NCBI GenBank assembly: GCA_001898645.1
Contig: MKUQ01000014.1
Coordinates: forward strand, 1 to 64,000
Direction of reading: 5' to 3'
Source: Burkholderiales bacterium 70-64
GTDB lineage: Bacteria > Pseudomonadota > Gammaproteobacteria > Burkholderiales > Burkholderiaceae_E
Length of the DNA: 64,000 nt
Shown: piece by piece, positions 25,927 through 41,799 of the stretch
Layout: each line of letters opens with the position of its first letter
Position numbering within the stretch: position 1 is the stretch's first letter
The notes under the pieces: model-generated
What the model saw: the letters and a program-made list of their open reading frames with translations, nothing else
What the model was told of the DNA's origin: nothing
Database searches by the model: none
Made by a program: the position numbers and the translations under genes

Positions 25927-28900
25927 GACATCCGCGGTGAACAGCCGCGGCATCATTGAAGCGCCCAGCGGGTGCTTGGTAGCCCTGCCACCGAGATGGA
26001 CATCCGCGGTGAACAGCCGCGGCATCATTGAAGCGCGTTGACGGTCTCGGGTCGGTGTAGGGTGAGGCGAGACATCCGCGGTGAACAGCCGCGGCATCAT
26101 TGAAGCGGGTCCGCGCTGGCTATGGAATGGCAGCGCCGAGCGCCCGACATCCGCGGTGAACAGCCGCGGCATCATTGAAGCTGGAACTCCGGCCACTTCC
26201 CGGGGTCCGCACCTTCCGACATCCGCGGTGAACAGCCGCGGCATCATTGAAGCATGAACTGGGCGCTGGATGTCGTGAGGAACGCCAAGACATCCGCGGT
26301 GAACAGCCGCGGCATCATTGAAGCGGCGCCTGCGACAACTTCGACTACTCGGCTGACGGCGGGACATCCGCGGTGAACAGCCGCGGCATCATTGAAGCTC
26401 GGTCGGCTCAAACAGCAGCGCGAACGACGTCAGGTGACATCCGCGGTGAACAGCCGCGGCATCATTGAAGCTATTCGATGACCTCGAAGGCGAGGACTAC
26501 TCCTGCCGGACATCCGCGGTGAACAGCCGCGGCATCATTGAAGCGCTACGCGATCTGCGCGTTCGAGGCGCTAGCCGTCTCGACATCCGCGGTGAACAGC
26601 CGCGGCATCATTGAAGCTTGGCGGTCGATATGTGGTATTCAACCCCGGTATCGGACATCCGCGGTGAACAGCCGCGGCATCATTGAAGCCCGGGTCGGAC
26701 AGGACGGGGGCCGCGCTGACAGAATGACATCCGCGGTGAACAGCCGCGGCATCATTGAAGCGCGCATGCCTCGCGGAGTCTTTCCAACACCGAACGGACA
26801 TCCGCGGTGAACAGCCGCGGCATCATTGAAGCTCCCGCAGCAACCGAGTGGCTCTCGAAACTCTCGGAGGACATCCGCGGTGAACAGCCGCGGCATCATT
26901 GAAGCGACTTCCAATTCCCCTATGCGTGCGTCCCATGGCCTTGACATCCGCGGTGAACAGCCGCGGCATCATTGAAGCCGCTCCCTGTGCGCTTGTGCCG
27001 CTTACCGCCATCGCCTTGACATCCGCGGTGAACAGCCGCGGCATCATTGAAGCTCCGGGATAACCCGAAGGTTCGCCACGACATGCAAGACATCCGCGGT
27101 GAACAGCCGCGGCATCATTGAAGCCTCGCCGAAGTGGAAGCCGCTTTCCAACACATGACGACATCCGCGGTGAACAGCCGCGGCATCATTGAAGCGGGCC
27201 GTTGCCGCGCGAATTCCGCTCATCCATCGCCGACATCCGCGGTGAACAGCCGCGGCATCATTGAAGCTCGATGCGGTGGTGATGGCCGGTGGCCTCGCCG
27301 AGCGCGACATCCGCGGTGAACAGCCGCGGCATCATTGAAGCGAATAGTCCGCCTGTAACAGAGTCTGGTCGCCCAATCTGACATCCGCGGTGAACAGCCG
27401 CGGCATCATTGAAGCCTTTCGAGAGGAGCTGGCGAAGCGGCGCGCCGACGTGACATCCGCGGTGAACAGCCGCGGCATCATTGAAGCATCTTCATGCTCA
27501 AGGCCCGCAGGCCGGAGCGGTTCGACATCCGCGGTGAACAGCCGCGGCATCATTGAAGCCTGAGCTGCCTATGCGGCAGTTATGGTTCCTGGTCAAGACA
27601 TCCGCGGTGAACAGCCGCGGCATCATTGAAGCCACAGCCCGAGCCAGCAGTTCGTTGCCGCCAGCAAGAGACATCCGCGGTGAACAGCCGCGGCATCATT
27701 GAAGCGGGTATCGGCACTTCGGGAATTACACGATCCCTGTCGCGACATCCGCGGTGAACAGCCGCGGCATCATTGAAGCAGGTACGTTGTTCCGTCGTGC
27801 CACACGGAGATCGGCGACATCCGCGGTGAACAGCCGCGGCATCATTGAAGCGATGCGATGTCGTAGGTGAATGCGCCCAGGGCGTTGACATCCGCGGTGA
27901 ACAGCCGCGGCATCATTGAAGCCACTGCTGGCCGCCTCACCCGCTTTCGTGGTCGCTGTGACATCCGCGGTGAACAGCCGCGGCATCATTGAAGCACCGC
28001 CGATTTTTCCGGCAGCGGGTCGGTGCGCACGGACATCCGCGGTGAACAGCCGCGGCATCATTGAAGCAGCGCCGACTGCTCGATGGACGCCAGGTGCAGG
28101 AAGACATCCGCGGTGAACAGCCGCGGCATCATTGAAGCCGGCGTACCCAGCGAAGCCGTGAAGCCATCGACGGCGACATCCGCGGTGAACAGCCGCGGCA
28201 TCATTGAAGCGCGACTCGCGGCGGCGCGATGATCAATGCCCTATCGACATCCGCGGTGAACAGCCGCGGCATCATTGAAGCGAGGCCTATGAGTGAGATC
28301 GAATTCGTGCGGGAGCAGACATCCGCGGTGAACAGCCGCGGCATCATTGAAGCACGCAGCGAAGACCGCCATGAACCCCCGCCCCAGCCCCGACATCCGC
28401 GGTGAACAGCCGCGGCATCATTGAAGCATGATGATGTCGGCCCAATCCAGCACGGCATCCGTGGACATCCGCGGTGAACAGCCGCGGCATCATTGAAGCG
28501 TCGACGAGGCCAACGCGAGCCGCGCGCCAGGCGAGAGACATCCGCGGTGAACAGCCGCGGCATCATTGAAGCTTGTGCAGACACAAAGCCTCTGCAGCGG
28601 CGCCCGCTGACATCCGCGGTGAACAGCCGCGGCATCATTGAAGCGCCGTGCTCGTGGAAGCCCTTGTTGGACATCCGGTCTGACATCCGCGGTGAACAGC
28701 CGCGGCATCATTGAAGCACTGCATCGGCCGCCGTCGTGACATTCCCGACCTGAGACATCCGCGGTGAACAGCCGCGGCATCATTGAAGCTGCTTTGCGAA
28801 CATTTCCAGCGCTTTCCGCGCGCCGACATCCGCGGTGAACAGCCGCGGCATCATTGAAGTCCGGCCACGCGATCCCACGTGCCGACGAGTACGCAGGGGA

Positions 28901-31900
28901 CATCCGCGGTGAACAGCCGCGGCATCATTGAAGCGGTCAATGCTTGGCGTTCTCGCGCTCGAGCTGGCGGGACATCCGCGGTGAACAGCCGCGGCATCAT
29001 TGAAGCGCGCTCTACGACGAAGGCACGATCACGCTCGATCGGACATCCGCGGTGAACAGCCGCGGCATCATTGAAGCTCGTGGAAGCCCTTGTTGGACAT
29101 CCGGTCTGTCGTCGACATCCGCGGTGAACAGCCGCGGCATCATTGAAGCGCGCCGGTGTGCTGCGCGGCGACCGCGATGCACGTGACATCCGCGGTGAAC
29201 AGCCGCGGCATCATTGAAGCCGAATGATCGCCGGCTGGATCGGTCGATGTCGGAGAGACATCCGCGGTGAACAGCCGCGGCATCATTGAAGCGCGCCGCT
29301 GGGCGCGACGCTCGACCCCATCGGCACGACATCCGCGGTGAACAGCCGCGGCATCATTGAAGCGTGACTTCAGGCATACATCGCCTCGCGGGCCACAGCG
29401 AGACATCCGCGGTGAACAGCCGCGGCATCATTGAAGCCCGGAGACCCGCGCGTTGCCGGAGACCCGCGCGTTGGACATCCGCGGTGAACAGCCGCGGCAT
29501 CATTGAAGCGTCGTCGACGGGGCTATCCAGTTCCTCGGCGATTGGACATCCGCGGTGAACAGCCGCGGCATCATTGAAGCGACAGCCCGGTCACCAGGTC
29601 TTCGGTCGTGATCGTCGACATCCGCGGTGAACAGCCGCGGCATCATTGAAGCCGCAAGCGGGGCAAGGCTCCTGTCGCGACGATCGAGACATCCGCGGTG
29701 AACAGCCGCGGCATCATTGAAGCCCGGCGGCGCCGGCGGCTTTCTGGCCCTGGATCTCCAGACATCCGCGGTGAACAGCCGCGGCATCATTGAAGCCGCG
29801 CGCACCCGCGCTATCGCGTGGGCTCGCTCGGCGAGACATCCGCGGTGAACAGCCGCGGCATCATTGAAGCTGTGTTAGGTGCCCCGGCAGGCTGGTTCCT
29901 GCGGTCCGACATCCGCGGTGAACAGCCGCGGCATCATTGAAGCGGCCGGATGCATGCCATCGACGAGCACCAGGCGCGCGGACATCCGCGGTGAACAGCC
30001 GCGGCATCATTGAAGCTTGCCGTAGCGGTCCTCGTAGTCCTCGCAGGTCATGACATCCGCGGTGAACAGCCGCGGCATCATTGAAGCATCTACTTCCGCG
30101 ACGGCCCGACGCCGGGCGTGTGGACATCCGCGGTGAACAGCCGCGGCATCATTGAAGCGGCGGCACATACGTCCCGTGCAATGCCGCCAGATTCGACATC
30201 CGCGGTGAACAGCCGCGGCATCATTGAAGCACGCAGGACGCCGGCATCTACCAGACGACGAAGTTGGACATCCGCGGTGAACAGCCGCGGCATCATTGAA
30301 GCTCCGCCCTAGGTTGCATGGCTGCTCAGCTCGTCACATGACATCCGCGGTGAACAGCCGCGGCATCATTGAAGCGCCACCGGCTACGGAATGACGGCCA
30401 CGCGGAGGTAGCGACATCCGCGGTGAACAGCCGCGGCATCATTGAAGCGCCTGCGCGGCCTTGAGGATGCGCACGAGCGTGAGGGACATCCGCGGTGAAC
30501 AGCCGCGGCATCATTGAAGCGCGGCGACGACTTCATCGACTACGCCGCCTACCCGGACATCCGCGGTGAACAGCCGCGGCATCATTGAAGCCGCCAGTAG
30601 TTGCCTATGCCCATCTGCGGCTTGACGACATCCGCGGTGAACAGCCGCGGCATCATTGAAGCTCGTGCTGTCGGGCTCGACCCGGACCGCCCGGCCGGAC
30701 ATCCGCGGTGAACAGCCGCGGCATCATTGAAGCCAGGCTTCTCCGCGCTCGCGCTGGCCGAGAAGGTCGACATCCGCGGTGAACAGCCGCGGCATCATTG
30801 AAGCTCCCGCTGCCCCGGTCGCACCGACGGCGCCTACCAGAGACATCCGCGGTGAACAGCCGCGGCATCATTGAAGCTACTGTTCGGCCACGGCCGCGAT
30901 GATGCTCTCCGGGGACATCCGCGGTGAACAGCCGCGGCATCATTGAAGCGATATTCAGTGCAAGAGTTGCGCCAATGATGCCGCCGACATCCGCGGTGAA
31001 CAGCCGCGGCATCATTGAAGCGGGTGAAAAAGTACCTCCAGTGGAACCCGCCGGAGAGACATCCGCGGTGAACAGCCGCGGCATCATTGAAGCAATGAAG
31101 GATCGGGCGCGAGTACCGTCCTAGCGGAAGGACATCCGCGGTGAACAGCCGCGGCATCATTGAAGCTCCCTATCTTCGCCCCAGAAGTCTACGCAGTGTT
31201 GAGACATCCGCGGTGAACAGCCGCGGCATCATTGAAGCTCTTCGCTTTCGATCTGTTTCTTGATCTCTGGATTGACATCCGCGGTGAACAGCCGCGGCAT
31301 CATTGAAGCCTGCGCTGGCGACGCTCTTCGGCGGGCGCATCTATCGACATCCGCGGTGAACAGCCGCGGCATCATTGAAGCGGCGAGCACTACGACGACA
31401 CGAAGGCGTTCTTCGATGACATCCGCGGTGAACAGCCGCGGCATCATTGAAGCCTGTTCGCGCGTGAGGTGATCGATCTGCTCGCCACGACATCCGCGGT
31501 GAACAGCCGCGGCATCATTGAAGCGACCGTTCGGCAGTTTCGACTCAGCCGAACGGCCTAGACATCCGCGGTGAACAGCCGCGGCATCATTGAAGCGCCC
31601 AGACCCGCAGCGGCACCCTGGGCTGGCCCTCGACATCCGCGGTGAACAGCCGCGGCATCATTGAAGCGCGTAAGCGTGCAGTCGGCAAGATCGGCCCACC
31701 CTGGCGACATCCGCGGTGAACAGCCGCGGCATCATTGAAGCCCTTGTCGGCGGGCGCAGCGCGCTTGCTGGGCGTGGACATCCGCGGTGAACAGCCGCGG
31801 CATCATTGAAGCTTGGCGTCGGCTCGCAGATCGGCGCGGCTGATCTTGACATCCGCGGTGAACAGCCGCGGCATCATTGAAGCCTGGCCTACCTGCGATT

Positions 31901-33977
31901 GCGGCTTCTAAAGGAGTTGACATCCGCGGTGAACAGCCGCGGCATCATTGAAGCGACAACGAGGTACCAGACGCGTGGCGATGGGATCTCTTGACATCCG
32001 CGGTGAACAGCCGCGGCATCATTGAAGCGCCTGCTCGCTGCGCTCCTGCTCGATCGGCACCACGGGACATCCGCGGTGAACAGCCGCGGCATCATTGAAG
32101 CGACCCCGATGACGACGGCTCGGATCCGGACGACGAGACATCCGCGGTGAACAGCCGCGGCATCATTGAAGCCATCGGCCGCGCGCCTCCCTGCGAATCA
32201 TTACCTCGCGACATCCGCGGTGAACAGCCGCGGCATCATTGAAGCGTTGTTGCGCCGGCTGCCGATGCCGTCATTACGGCGACATCCGCGGTGAACAGCC
32301 GCGGCATCATTGAAGCGATCTGGCCCGGGAGTTCGAGTTCGAGACGGCGGTAGACATCCGCGGTGAACAGCCGCGGCATCATTGAAGCTCGATCGTCGCC
32401 ATTACGCGTCCCTCACCCGCACCCGACATCCGCGGTGAACAGCCGCGGCATCATTGAAGCGACGGCAACCGCATGCAGGCCGTGGACGCGATGAAGACAT
32501 CCGCGGTGAACAGCCGCGGCATCATTGAAGCTCGCATGTTGCCCACAATTGGGCCGCAGCGTTCGACGGCGACATCCGCGGTGAACAGCCGCGGCATCAT
32601 TGAAGCCTTTCCATCGCGCCCCACACCCCGCAACTCGACGGGACATCCGCGGTGAACAGCCGCGGCATCATTGAAGCGAGCAGATGGATTACCTGACGCC
32701 GAAACTGCTGCGCGACATCCGCGGTGAACAGCCGCGGCATCATTGAAGCGTGCTCGCGCAGGAGGTTGTAGATCGCCAGCCCTTCGAGACATCCGCGGTG
32801 AACAGCCGCGGCATCATTGAAGCGTGCCACGGGAGGCGCTATGACGCTGCCACCCCTCGCGACATCCGCGGTGAACAGCCGCGGCATCATTGAAGCGCGT
32901 TCGGGGGCGAGCACGGCATCCAGTGGAGCAAGACATCCGCGGTGAACAGCCGCGGCATCATTGAAGCCGGTGTCATGGTCAGCGCCACGGCGGCGCCAAA
33001 GAAAGACATCCGCGGTGAACAGCCGCGGCATCATTGAAGCCTCGCCCGGCTCAAGGCCGGCGAGGTCGTGGTCCCGACATCCGCGGTGAACAGCCGCGGC
33101 ATCATTGAAGCGCGACCATCTGCTCGGCGGTCTGGAGTCGTGCCTGCAGACATCCGCGGTGAACAGCCGCGGCATCATTGAAGCCCGGCGAAACGTACGA
33201 GGCGACGGCGAGCTTCGATCGACATCCGCGGTGAACAGCCGCGGCATCATTGAAGCGACCTTTGTGGTCCGGCAACGTTGCCGGACCTCTCGTGACATCC
33301 GCGGTGAACAGCCGCGGCATCATTGAAGCGCGACCGACGAGTGGATGCTCGAGGGAAACCTGGAGACATCCGCGGTGAACAGCCGCGGCATCATTGAAGC
33401 TTGACCCGACCACCGGATCAGTTCTGAGCACGCTCAGACATCCGCGGTGAACAGCCGCGGCATCATTGAAGCCAGGTGATACTGGAACGACGCGATCGCG
33501 CGCGCGAGACATCCGCGGTGAACAGCCGCGGCATCATTGAAGCGCCGTGTCGCCGACTGAGAGGTCCGACATGGTCAAGCGACATCCGCGGTGAACAGCC
33601 GCGGCATCATTGAAGCGCGCGCTTGGCTGCCATCTTGAGCGCGGTATTCGCCGACATCCGCGGTGAACAGCCGCGGCATCATTGAAGCGCCAGCTCTTCG
33701 GTGAGCAGCGACCGGATGCGCCAGGACATCCGCGGTGAACAGCCGCGGCATCATTGAAGCCGTTCGCGCCGGAGCTGTCGGCGTCGGGGTCATGTCGACA
33801 TCCGCGGTGAACAGCCGCGGCATCATTAAAGCAACCACCACTACGCCACCAACAACCGAACGATTCAGGACATCCGCGGTGAACAGCCGCGGCATCATTG
33901 AAGCCTCTCGCTCGGCGGCGGCGTCATCAGCGCTGCCGGAGGACATCCGCGGTGAACAGCCGCGGCATCATTGAAGC
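25927..33977 (+). CRISPR. Type I-G CRISPR array, about 112 repeats and 111 spacers; repeat GACATCCGCGGTGAACAGCCGCGGCATCATTGAAGC (36 nt), spacers about 35-38 nt
   Basis: Repeat starts listed by hand at a 71-73 nt period from 25927 to 33942. The repeat contains a CCGCGG-TGAACAG-CCGCGG hairpin and ends in ATTGAAGC, consistent with + strand crRNA orientation. Confidence 0.98.
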
Positions 33978-34013
33978 GAGGACTCGGGCAACCACTTCGA
34001 GAGTAGCTATCAC

Positions 34014-34299
34014 TGCATCCGAGGCGAACACTCGACGCACCGGAGGGACTCCACGGTGAACAGCTGCAGTTTTATTGAAGTACCGTCACGCCTAAGCATG
34101 ACATACTATGCTTATTGGTCATCCGCGGCGAACACCCGTGGATTCATTGAAGCGTGTGCTGCGTGGCATGCTCAGCGTGGACTAGGCCGACGCCATCCGC
34201 GGTTAAGAACCGCGGCTTTATTGAAGCCCGATGCGCGCCTCGATGTCCGATAGCGTCTGCGTGGATAGCCGCGGCGAAGAGCCGCGGCTTCATCGAAGT
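34014..34299 (+). repeat. Decayed CRISPR repeats at the trailer end
   Basis: Recognisable degenerate units at about 34014-34049 (very weak), 34046-34081, 34118-34153, 34192-34227 and 34264-34299. The last four are separated by 36-38 nt. Confidence 0.85.
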
Positions 34300-34548
34300 C
34301 TGCACGACCTGTTCGATCATCGAGGACGGCTCGCTGGTCCCCGCGGCATCACCAGAGCAGCAGCGCCTCCGTCGCCGGATCGCTATCCGGGATGGGTCTT
34401 CGCGGCAAGGTGTCAACGCCATCGCCGGTAAAGGCGCCAGCCTCAATTCGTGAGGGGTGGGTTGCAGGTCACCGCTGTCGGGCTGATGTCTTGGCAGCTC
34501 TCCGTCTACCCACCAGCGCTTCCCTTCACGGCCATGGCACCAATCCGC

Positions 34549-36123
34549 TTACTCAGCGCGAAACATACCCAGGCCGAAGTGGCAGCCGAAGCCCAGAGCT
34601 ACCGGGCCGCTTATCCGTTCGGGAAACTCCAGCTGAAGGGCCAGTCCGGTGCGATCCGGCTGCGTCAGGCCGCGTCGGCTGCGGAAGCGGTGGAAAGCGA
34701 GAACGTTCCGCGTGTGCCCACCGACGCGAATGTTTCGACCGGCGCCCGCGCCGTCGCCGTCGAGCGTGATCTGCGGCGTGGGCCAGCCGCGGCCTTCGCA
34801 TTCGGCGCGGATCATCCGGCTCGTTTCCTCGAGCGGGTCGCCGCCCTTCAGGTGCAGCGGACGCAGATAGGGCGTGATGCCGACCCACGTCTGCGACGAC
34901 CGTAGCAGAGCGCAGTCGCCGAACTCTGCGGGCGTGCCGAAGCCTTCCAGTGCCACACGCCATTCGCGGCGGCCGGTGTCGGTTTCCTCTTCCTCGCGCC
35001 CGCGCCCGGATCGGTCGTTGATCCAGAGTGCTCGCAGGCTTTCCGCCGCCCGACGCACACTCCGATCCAGTCCCGGGCGGGCGTACAGCACGAGATGATC
35101 GATGAATCCGTCCTCGTCGTGGTCCTCCGGCAGGAAGAACGCGTGCGCATGTCGAGGATCGCGCAGCGGCGCTCCGTTCTCGTCACGACCGGAGAGAACG
35201 GCAGGAACAGGCTCGTCGACGCGTGCCATCAGCGCACGGCGGAGAATCTCGCCAATCTTCACCGCGTCGGTGATCGGCGGCAGCGGACGGCCGGCAAGAA
35301 CGAAACGGGCGACCGGAAAGCGGGTCGGATCGTCGGGGCGGGCCGGTTTCGATCGACGAGCGGGGGGCCGAGGCCCGACCACCGGGCAGGCGTAGCGCAG
35401 TAGTCGCGCCGCGGGCGGGCGGCTCCATCCCGCCGCTTGCAGTTGCGAAGTTTCGACCTGCAGCGCATCGGTGAGCGTCGGGGGAACCGTTGCCTCGAAG
35501 GCGAGTCGGCCTTTCGATCCGGGTCTGTCGCGATTCTGCGCCAGCAGCGACGGCCGGGTTTCGGCGTATTGCGCGGACGTCAGCGGCGCCAGGACGTCGG
35601 CGCTCGTCGAGCCCGGCGCGAGGGGCCCCTGGGGAGTCACCGGGAATTCACCTTCCAGATGATCGACCGCCTGCGCGACGACGACGGACTCGGCGCGCCC
35701 GAGGTACCCGATGAGGCTCGCAAGATGCGAGGCCAGCGCAAAGTTGTCGGCGTCCAGCGTCAAGTCGGGCCACGCTGCCACCAGCTCTGCGTCGGGATCG
35801 ACACGATAGAAGGCGTCGAACACCAGACTGGTTCGTTCGCGTCCGCCTTCGAGGCTGCCCTGCGGCATGTAGTGCCGCGTATGCGTGTGGACCGCTTCGG
35901 GCAGGCGATACACGGGAGCGGACGCCGCAAGGGTCTCGATCAGGCGATGCAGCGCCGGGTTGCTCCAGCGTGTCTTGTCCGCCTTGCGATGCCAGGTCGC
36001 GATCAGCGCACGCAGGATGCGATAAGGCTCCGGCGGCCAGGCGACCGCGCCTTCGTTCACGTGCCGGCCCCACGGCGTGGCGTGGTAGCGTCCGCCCGGA
36101 AAGCGGAAGACGATGGCGAACAT
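34549..36123 (-). CDS. csb2: Type I-G CRISPR-associated protein Csb2 (GSU0054 family; Cas5/Cas6-like)
   Basis: MFAIVFRFPGGRYHATPWGRHVNEGAVAWPPEPYRILRALIATWHRK...; position between csb1 and the array. Confidence 0.93.
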   Translation of the reverse strand: MFAIVFRFPGGRYHATPWGRHVNEGAVAWPPEPYRILRALIATWHRKADKTRWSNPALHRLIETLAASAPVYRLPEAVHTHTRHYMPQGSLEGGRERTSLVFDAFYRVDPDAELVAAWPDLTLDADNFALASHLASLIGYLGRAESVVVAQAVDHLEGEFPVTPQGPLAPGSTSADVLAPLTSAQYAETRPSLLAQNRDRPGSKGRLAFEATVPPTLTDALQVETSQLQAAGWSRPPAARLLRYACPVVGPRPPARRSKPARPDDPTRFPVARFVLAGRPLPPITDAVKIGEILRRALMARVDEPVPAVLSGRDENGAPLRDPRHAHAFFLPEDHDEDGFIDHLVLYARPGLDRSVRRAAESLRALWINDRSGRGREEEETDTGRREWRVALEGFGTPAEFGDCALLRSSQTWVGITPYLRPLHLKGGDPLEETSRMIRAECEGRGWPTPQITLDGDGAGAGRNIRVGGHTRNVLAFHRFRSRRGLTQPDRTGLALQLEFPERISGPVALGFGCHFGLGMFRAE

Positions 36124-39309
<3,186 letters not shown>

Positions 39310-39313
<4 letters not shown>

Positions 39314-41799
39314 GTGGATTCGTCCTTCGCCGATGCCGAGGCACGCCAATCCGCCATGCGAATCAGCGCTTCCAGGTACGCCAGGCGAAACGGTCCGTGC
39401 TCGGCGAGTAGCGTGCGCATTCGCGCCGACCAGCTTGGGCGGCCTTGCTCGTCCTCGCCCATCTCCATCGGTCCGAGATCGAGCTCTACGGCGTTCGAAA
39501 GCTCGTCGCCGCAGCGCAGCTCGGGTAGGCGATCGCCGTCTTGCACGCCGCGTGCGATGCGCAACGTCGGCTTGTCCGCACGCTCCTGCGACAATGCTCG
39601 TAGACCCATGCGAATCTTGCCGTGATGCGCGGCGATCAGGAAAGCGATGAGATCCGCGTTCGGCTCGCCGTGGTGCTGCTGCAGGAACGCGAGCGCCGAG
39701 GCGAGTTCGTGGCGGAAGTATCGGCGCAGTCCGGTCGCTTCGGCCCGCTGCCGACGCTCCTTCGAAGCCTGGATCTCGGCAGACTTCGCCAGCAGCGGGG
39801 CGGGGGGCGAGCCGCCGAGCAGGATCTGGAACGGCGGGAATGCCTTGCCGAGATCGTGCCATGCACCAGCGCGGCACAGGGCTTCGACCTGGGCGGGCGG
39901 CAGGCCGAGCGCCTGCGCGATCTCGCGAGCGCATTTCGCTACGTCGTCGAGATGCCGCTCGAGCAGCAGCGCGGCCGCAGAACCGAAGGACTGGGGGTCG
40001 TCGTCGGTGGTCGCGCCGACATCGGTGTCGTTGCCGGCCGCCGCCGCGGTGGTTGGGCTTTCTGCGATCGGCTTGACCGGTGCGGTTGCAGATGCGCCGA
40101 CGAAGCCGAGTTCCAGGTCGTAGCCGCCCATCCGTACATCGAGGAGCACGGTCAAACCTGGGCGCAAGCGCCGGTGGGATGATTTGTCGAGGCGTACCCA
40201 GGGGTCGCCGTCGTGTGCCAGCGGATCCTCGACGTAGGCGGGTGCGTTCCCCTCCTTGGGAAGTAGCCAAGCCCGAAGGTCGTCGTTCAGGGGTGCGGAG
40301 CAAAGCTCGTCCCTCAGGGGACGCTTCGCCGAAACCCGTTCGGCGTTGCCGACCGTTCGCCAGAAGAGGCTGACCGACAGGTCGTTGCTGTCGCGGATAT
40401 ACGGCGAGACGTCGAGATCGTATCCGGAGAGATCGGCGTCGGTGTCGAACAGTTCCTCGAAATCCTTCGGCCGAATCACCTGTGCGGGTCTTCGCGGACG
40501 AGAAGGCGGCGGCAGCTTGCGTGGGCTGACCTCGTCGAGCGTGGCGAGGATGTCGCGTGCCGCTTTCAGGTCTTCGACTTCGTACGGCCGGGCCGATGCC
40601 CGGTCGGCTTCCGTCTCGATGTCGATCCAGCGAACCTCGGCGCCGCCCGTGTCGTTCAGCTCGCCGGCGCGGTTGCAGCGGCCAAAGCGCTGCACCATCG
40701 ACGACCATGGCGCCAGCTCCGTGAACAGGACCGCGGACGTCATGTCCACCCCTGCCTCGATCGCTTGCGTGGCGACCACCACGCGGTCGTCCCCGGCGCC
40801 GGCGCGCAAGTGCTCCTCCAGCGCTCGGCGCTCGGGCGGACGATAGCGGGAGTGGATCAGCAGGCGCGCGGTGGACGCTTCGAGCACGTCGGCGAGTGCC
40901 GCGTACAGCGCCACGGCACGGCGCACCGTGTTCACGATGACGAGGGTGGTGGTTTCCTTGCGATGCAGCGAAGCCACCTCCCGGGCAAGAGCGATGGCGT
41001 GCGCCTGCGGCTTCTTCAGGCTGTCGGCCGTGACCGTCGTCTCGGCGCGCTTCACCCGCTTGACGGCGTCGAGCCGGGCCCTCAGGGACGGCGACTCGGG
41101 CGGATTACCGTCATCCCAGCGCAGGACGACCGGTTCGGGGATCTCACTACGGAACTCGACGGTGTCGAGCCACCGCGGATCGAGAGTGGCCGAGACCCAC
41201 AGGCTTCGCGCCGCTCGCTCATGCCGCCATCCCGTACGTCGGCGAAACGCTTCCAACTGCGCCGACGTGGCGAGCCCAGCGCCCATCAGCTGCACCTCGT
41301 CGTAGACCCACAAAGCGTCGTTGTGGAGCAGCCCGTAATCGATCGGCCAGCCGAACCGGCTCATGCCGTAGCCGCGCATCAGCGCGCGCGAAAGCAGCAT
41401 GTCCTGCGTGCCGACGAGGATTGCCGGATTTTCCGGGCGCAGCCTCCAGTCTTCATCGACCGCGCCGCCCATCAGTAGATGGACGCTCGGCTTGGGGCAG
41501 CCGCTTCTCTCGAACAGATCGTCGAGATTGTCGATCCAGGCTTGTGCTTCTCGAGCGATCTGCTCGGCGAGCACCCGCATCGGCAGGCACCAGACGAGGC
41601 GTCGCGGAGTAGCAGGGGCGTTGGCCAGTAGCTGCCAGATCCAACTCAGCACGATAGCCGCGGTCTTCCCCAGGCCAGTCGGTGCGACAAGGATGTCGAC
41701 ATCGGCGTTTTCGGCGATCGCGCGCTGGAACGGATACGGCTGCACATCTTCTCGTCGGTACGCGCACCGATAGATCGTTTCCAGGTTGGGATGGTTCAT
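39310..41799 (-). CDS. cas3: CRISPR-associated helicase/nuclease Cas3 (type I-G, helicase N-terminal and HD C-terminal)
   Basis: PYPFQRAIAENADVDILVAPTGLGKTAAIVLSWIW, WVYDEVQLMGAG, VATQAIEAGVDMTSAVLFTELAPWSSMVQRFGRCNRAGE; C-terminal HD-type AGAWHDLGKAFPPFQ. Confidence 0.95.

Noticed and set aside
25768-33974. Many ORFs encoding repetitive peptides (SMMPRLFTADV, FNDAAAVHRGC, TSAVNSRGIIEA)
   Set aside because: They are translations of the CRISPR repeat. Repeat plus spacer averages about 72 nt, a multiple of 3, so frames stay open. They are not genes.
34336-34371. Possible further decayed CRISPR repeat after 34299
   Set aside because: Only the CCGCGG core and chance matches remain, so I cannot separate it from background.
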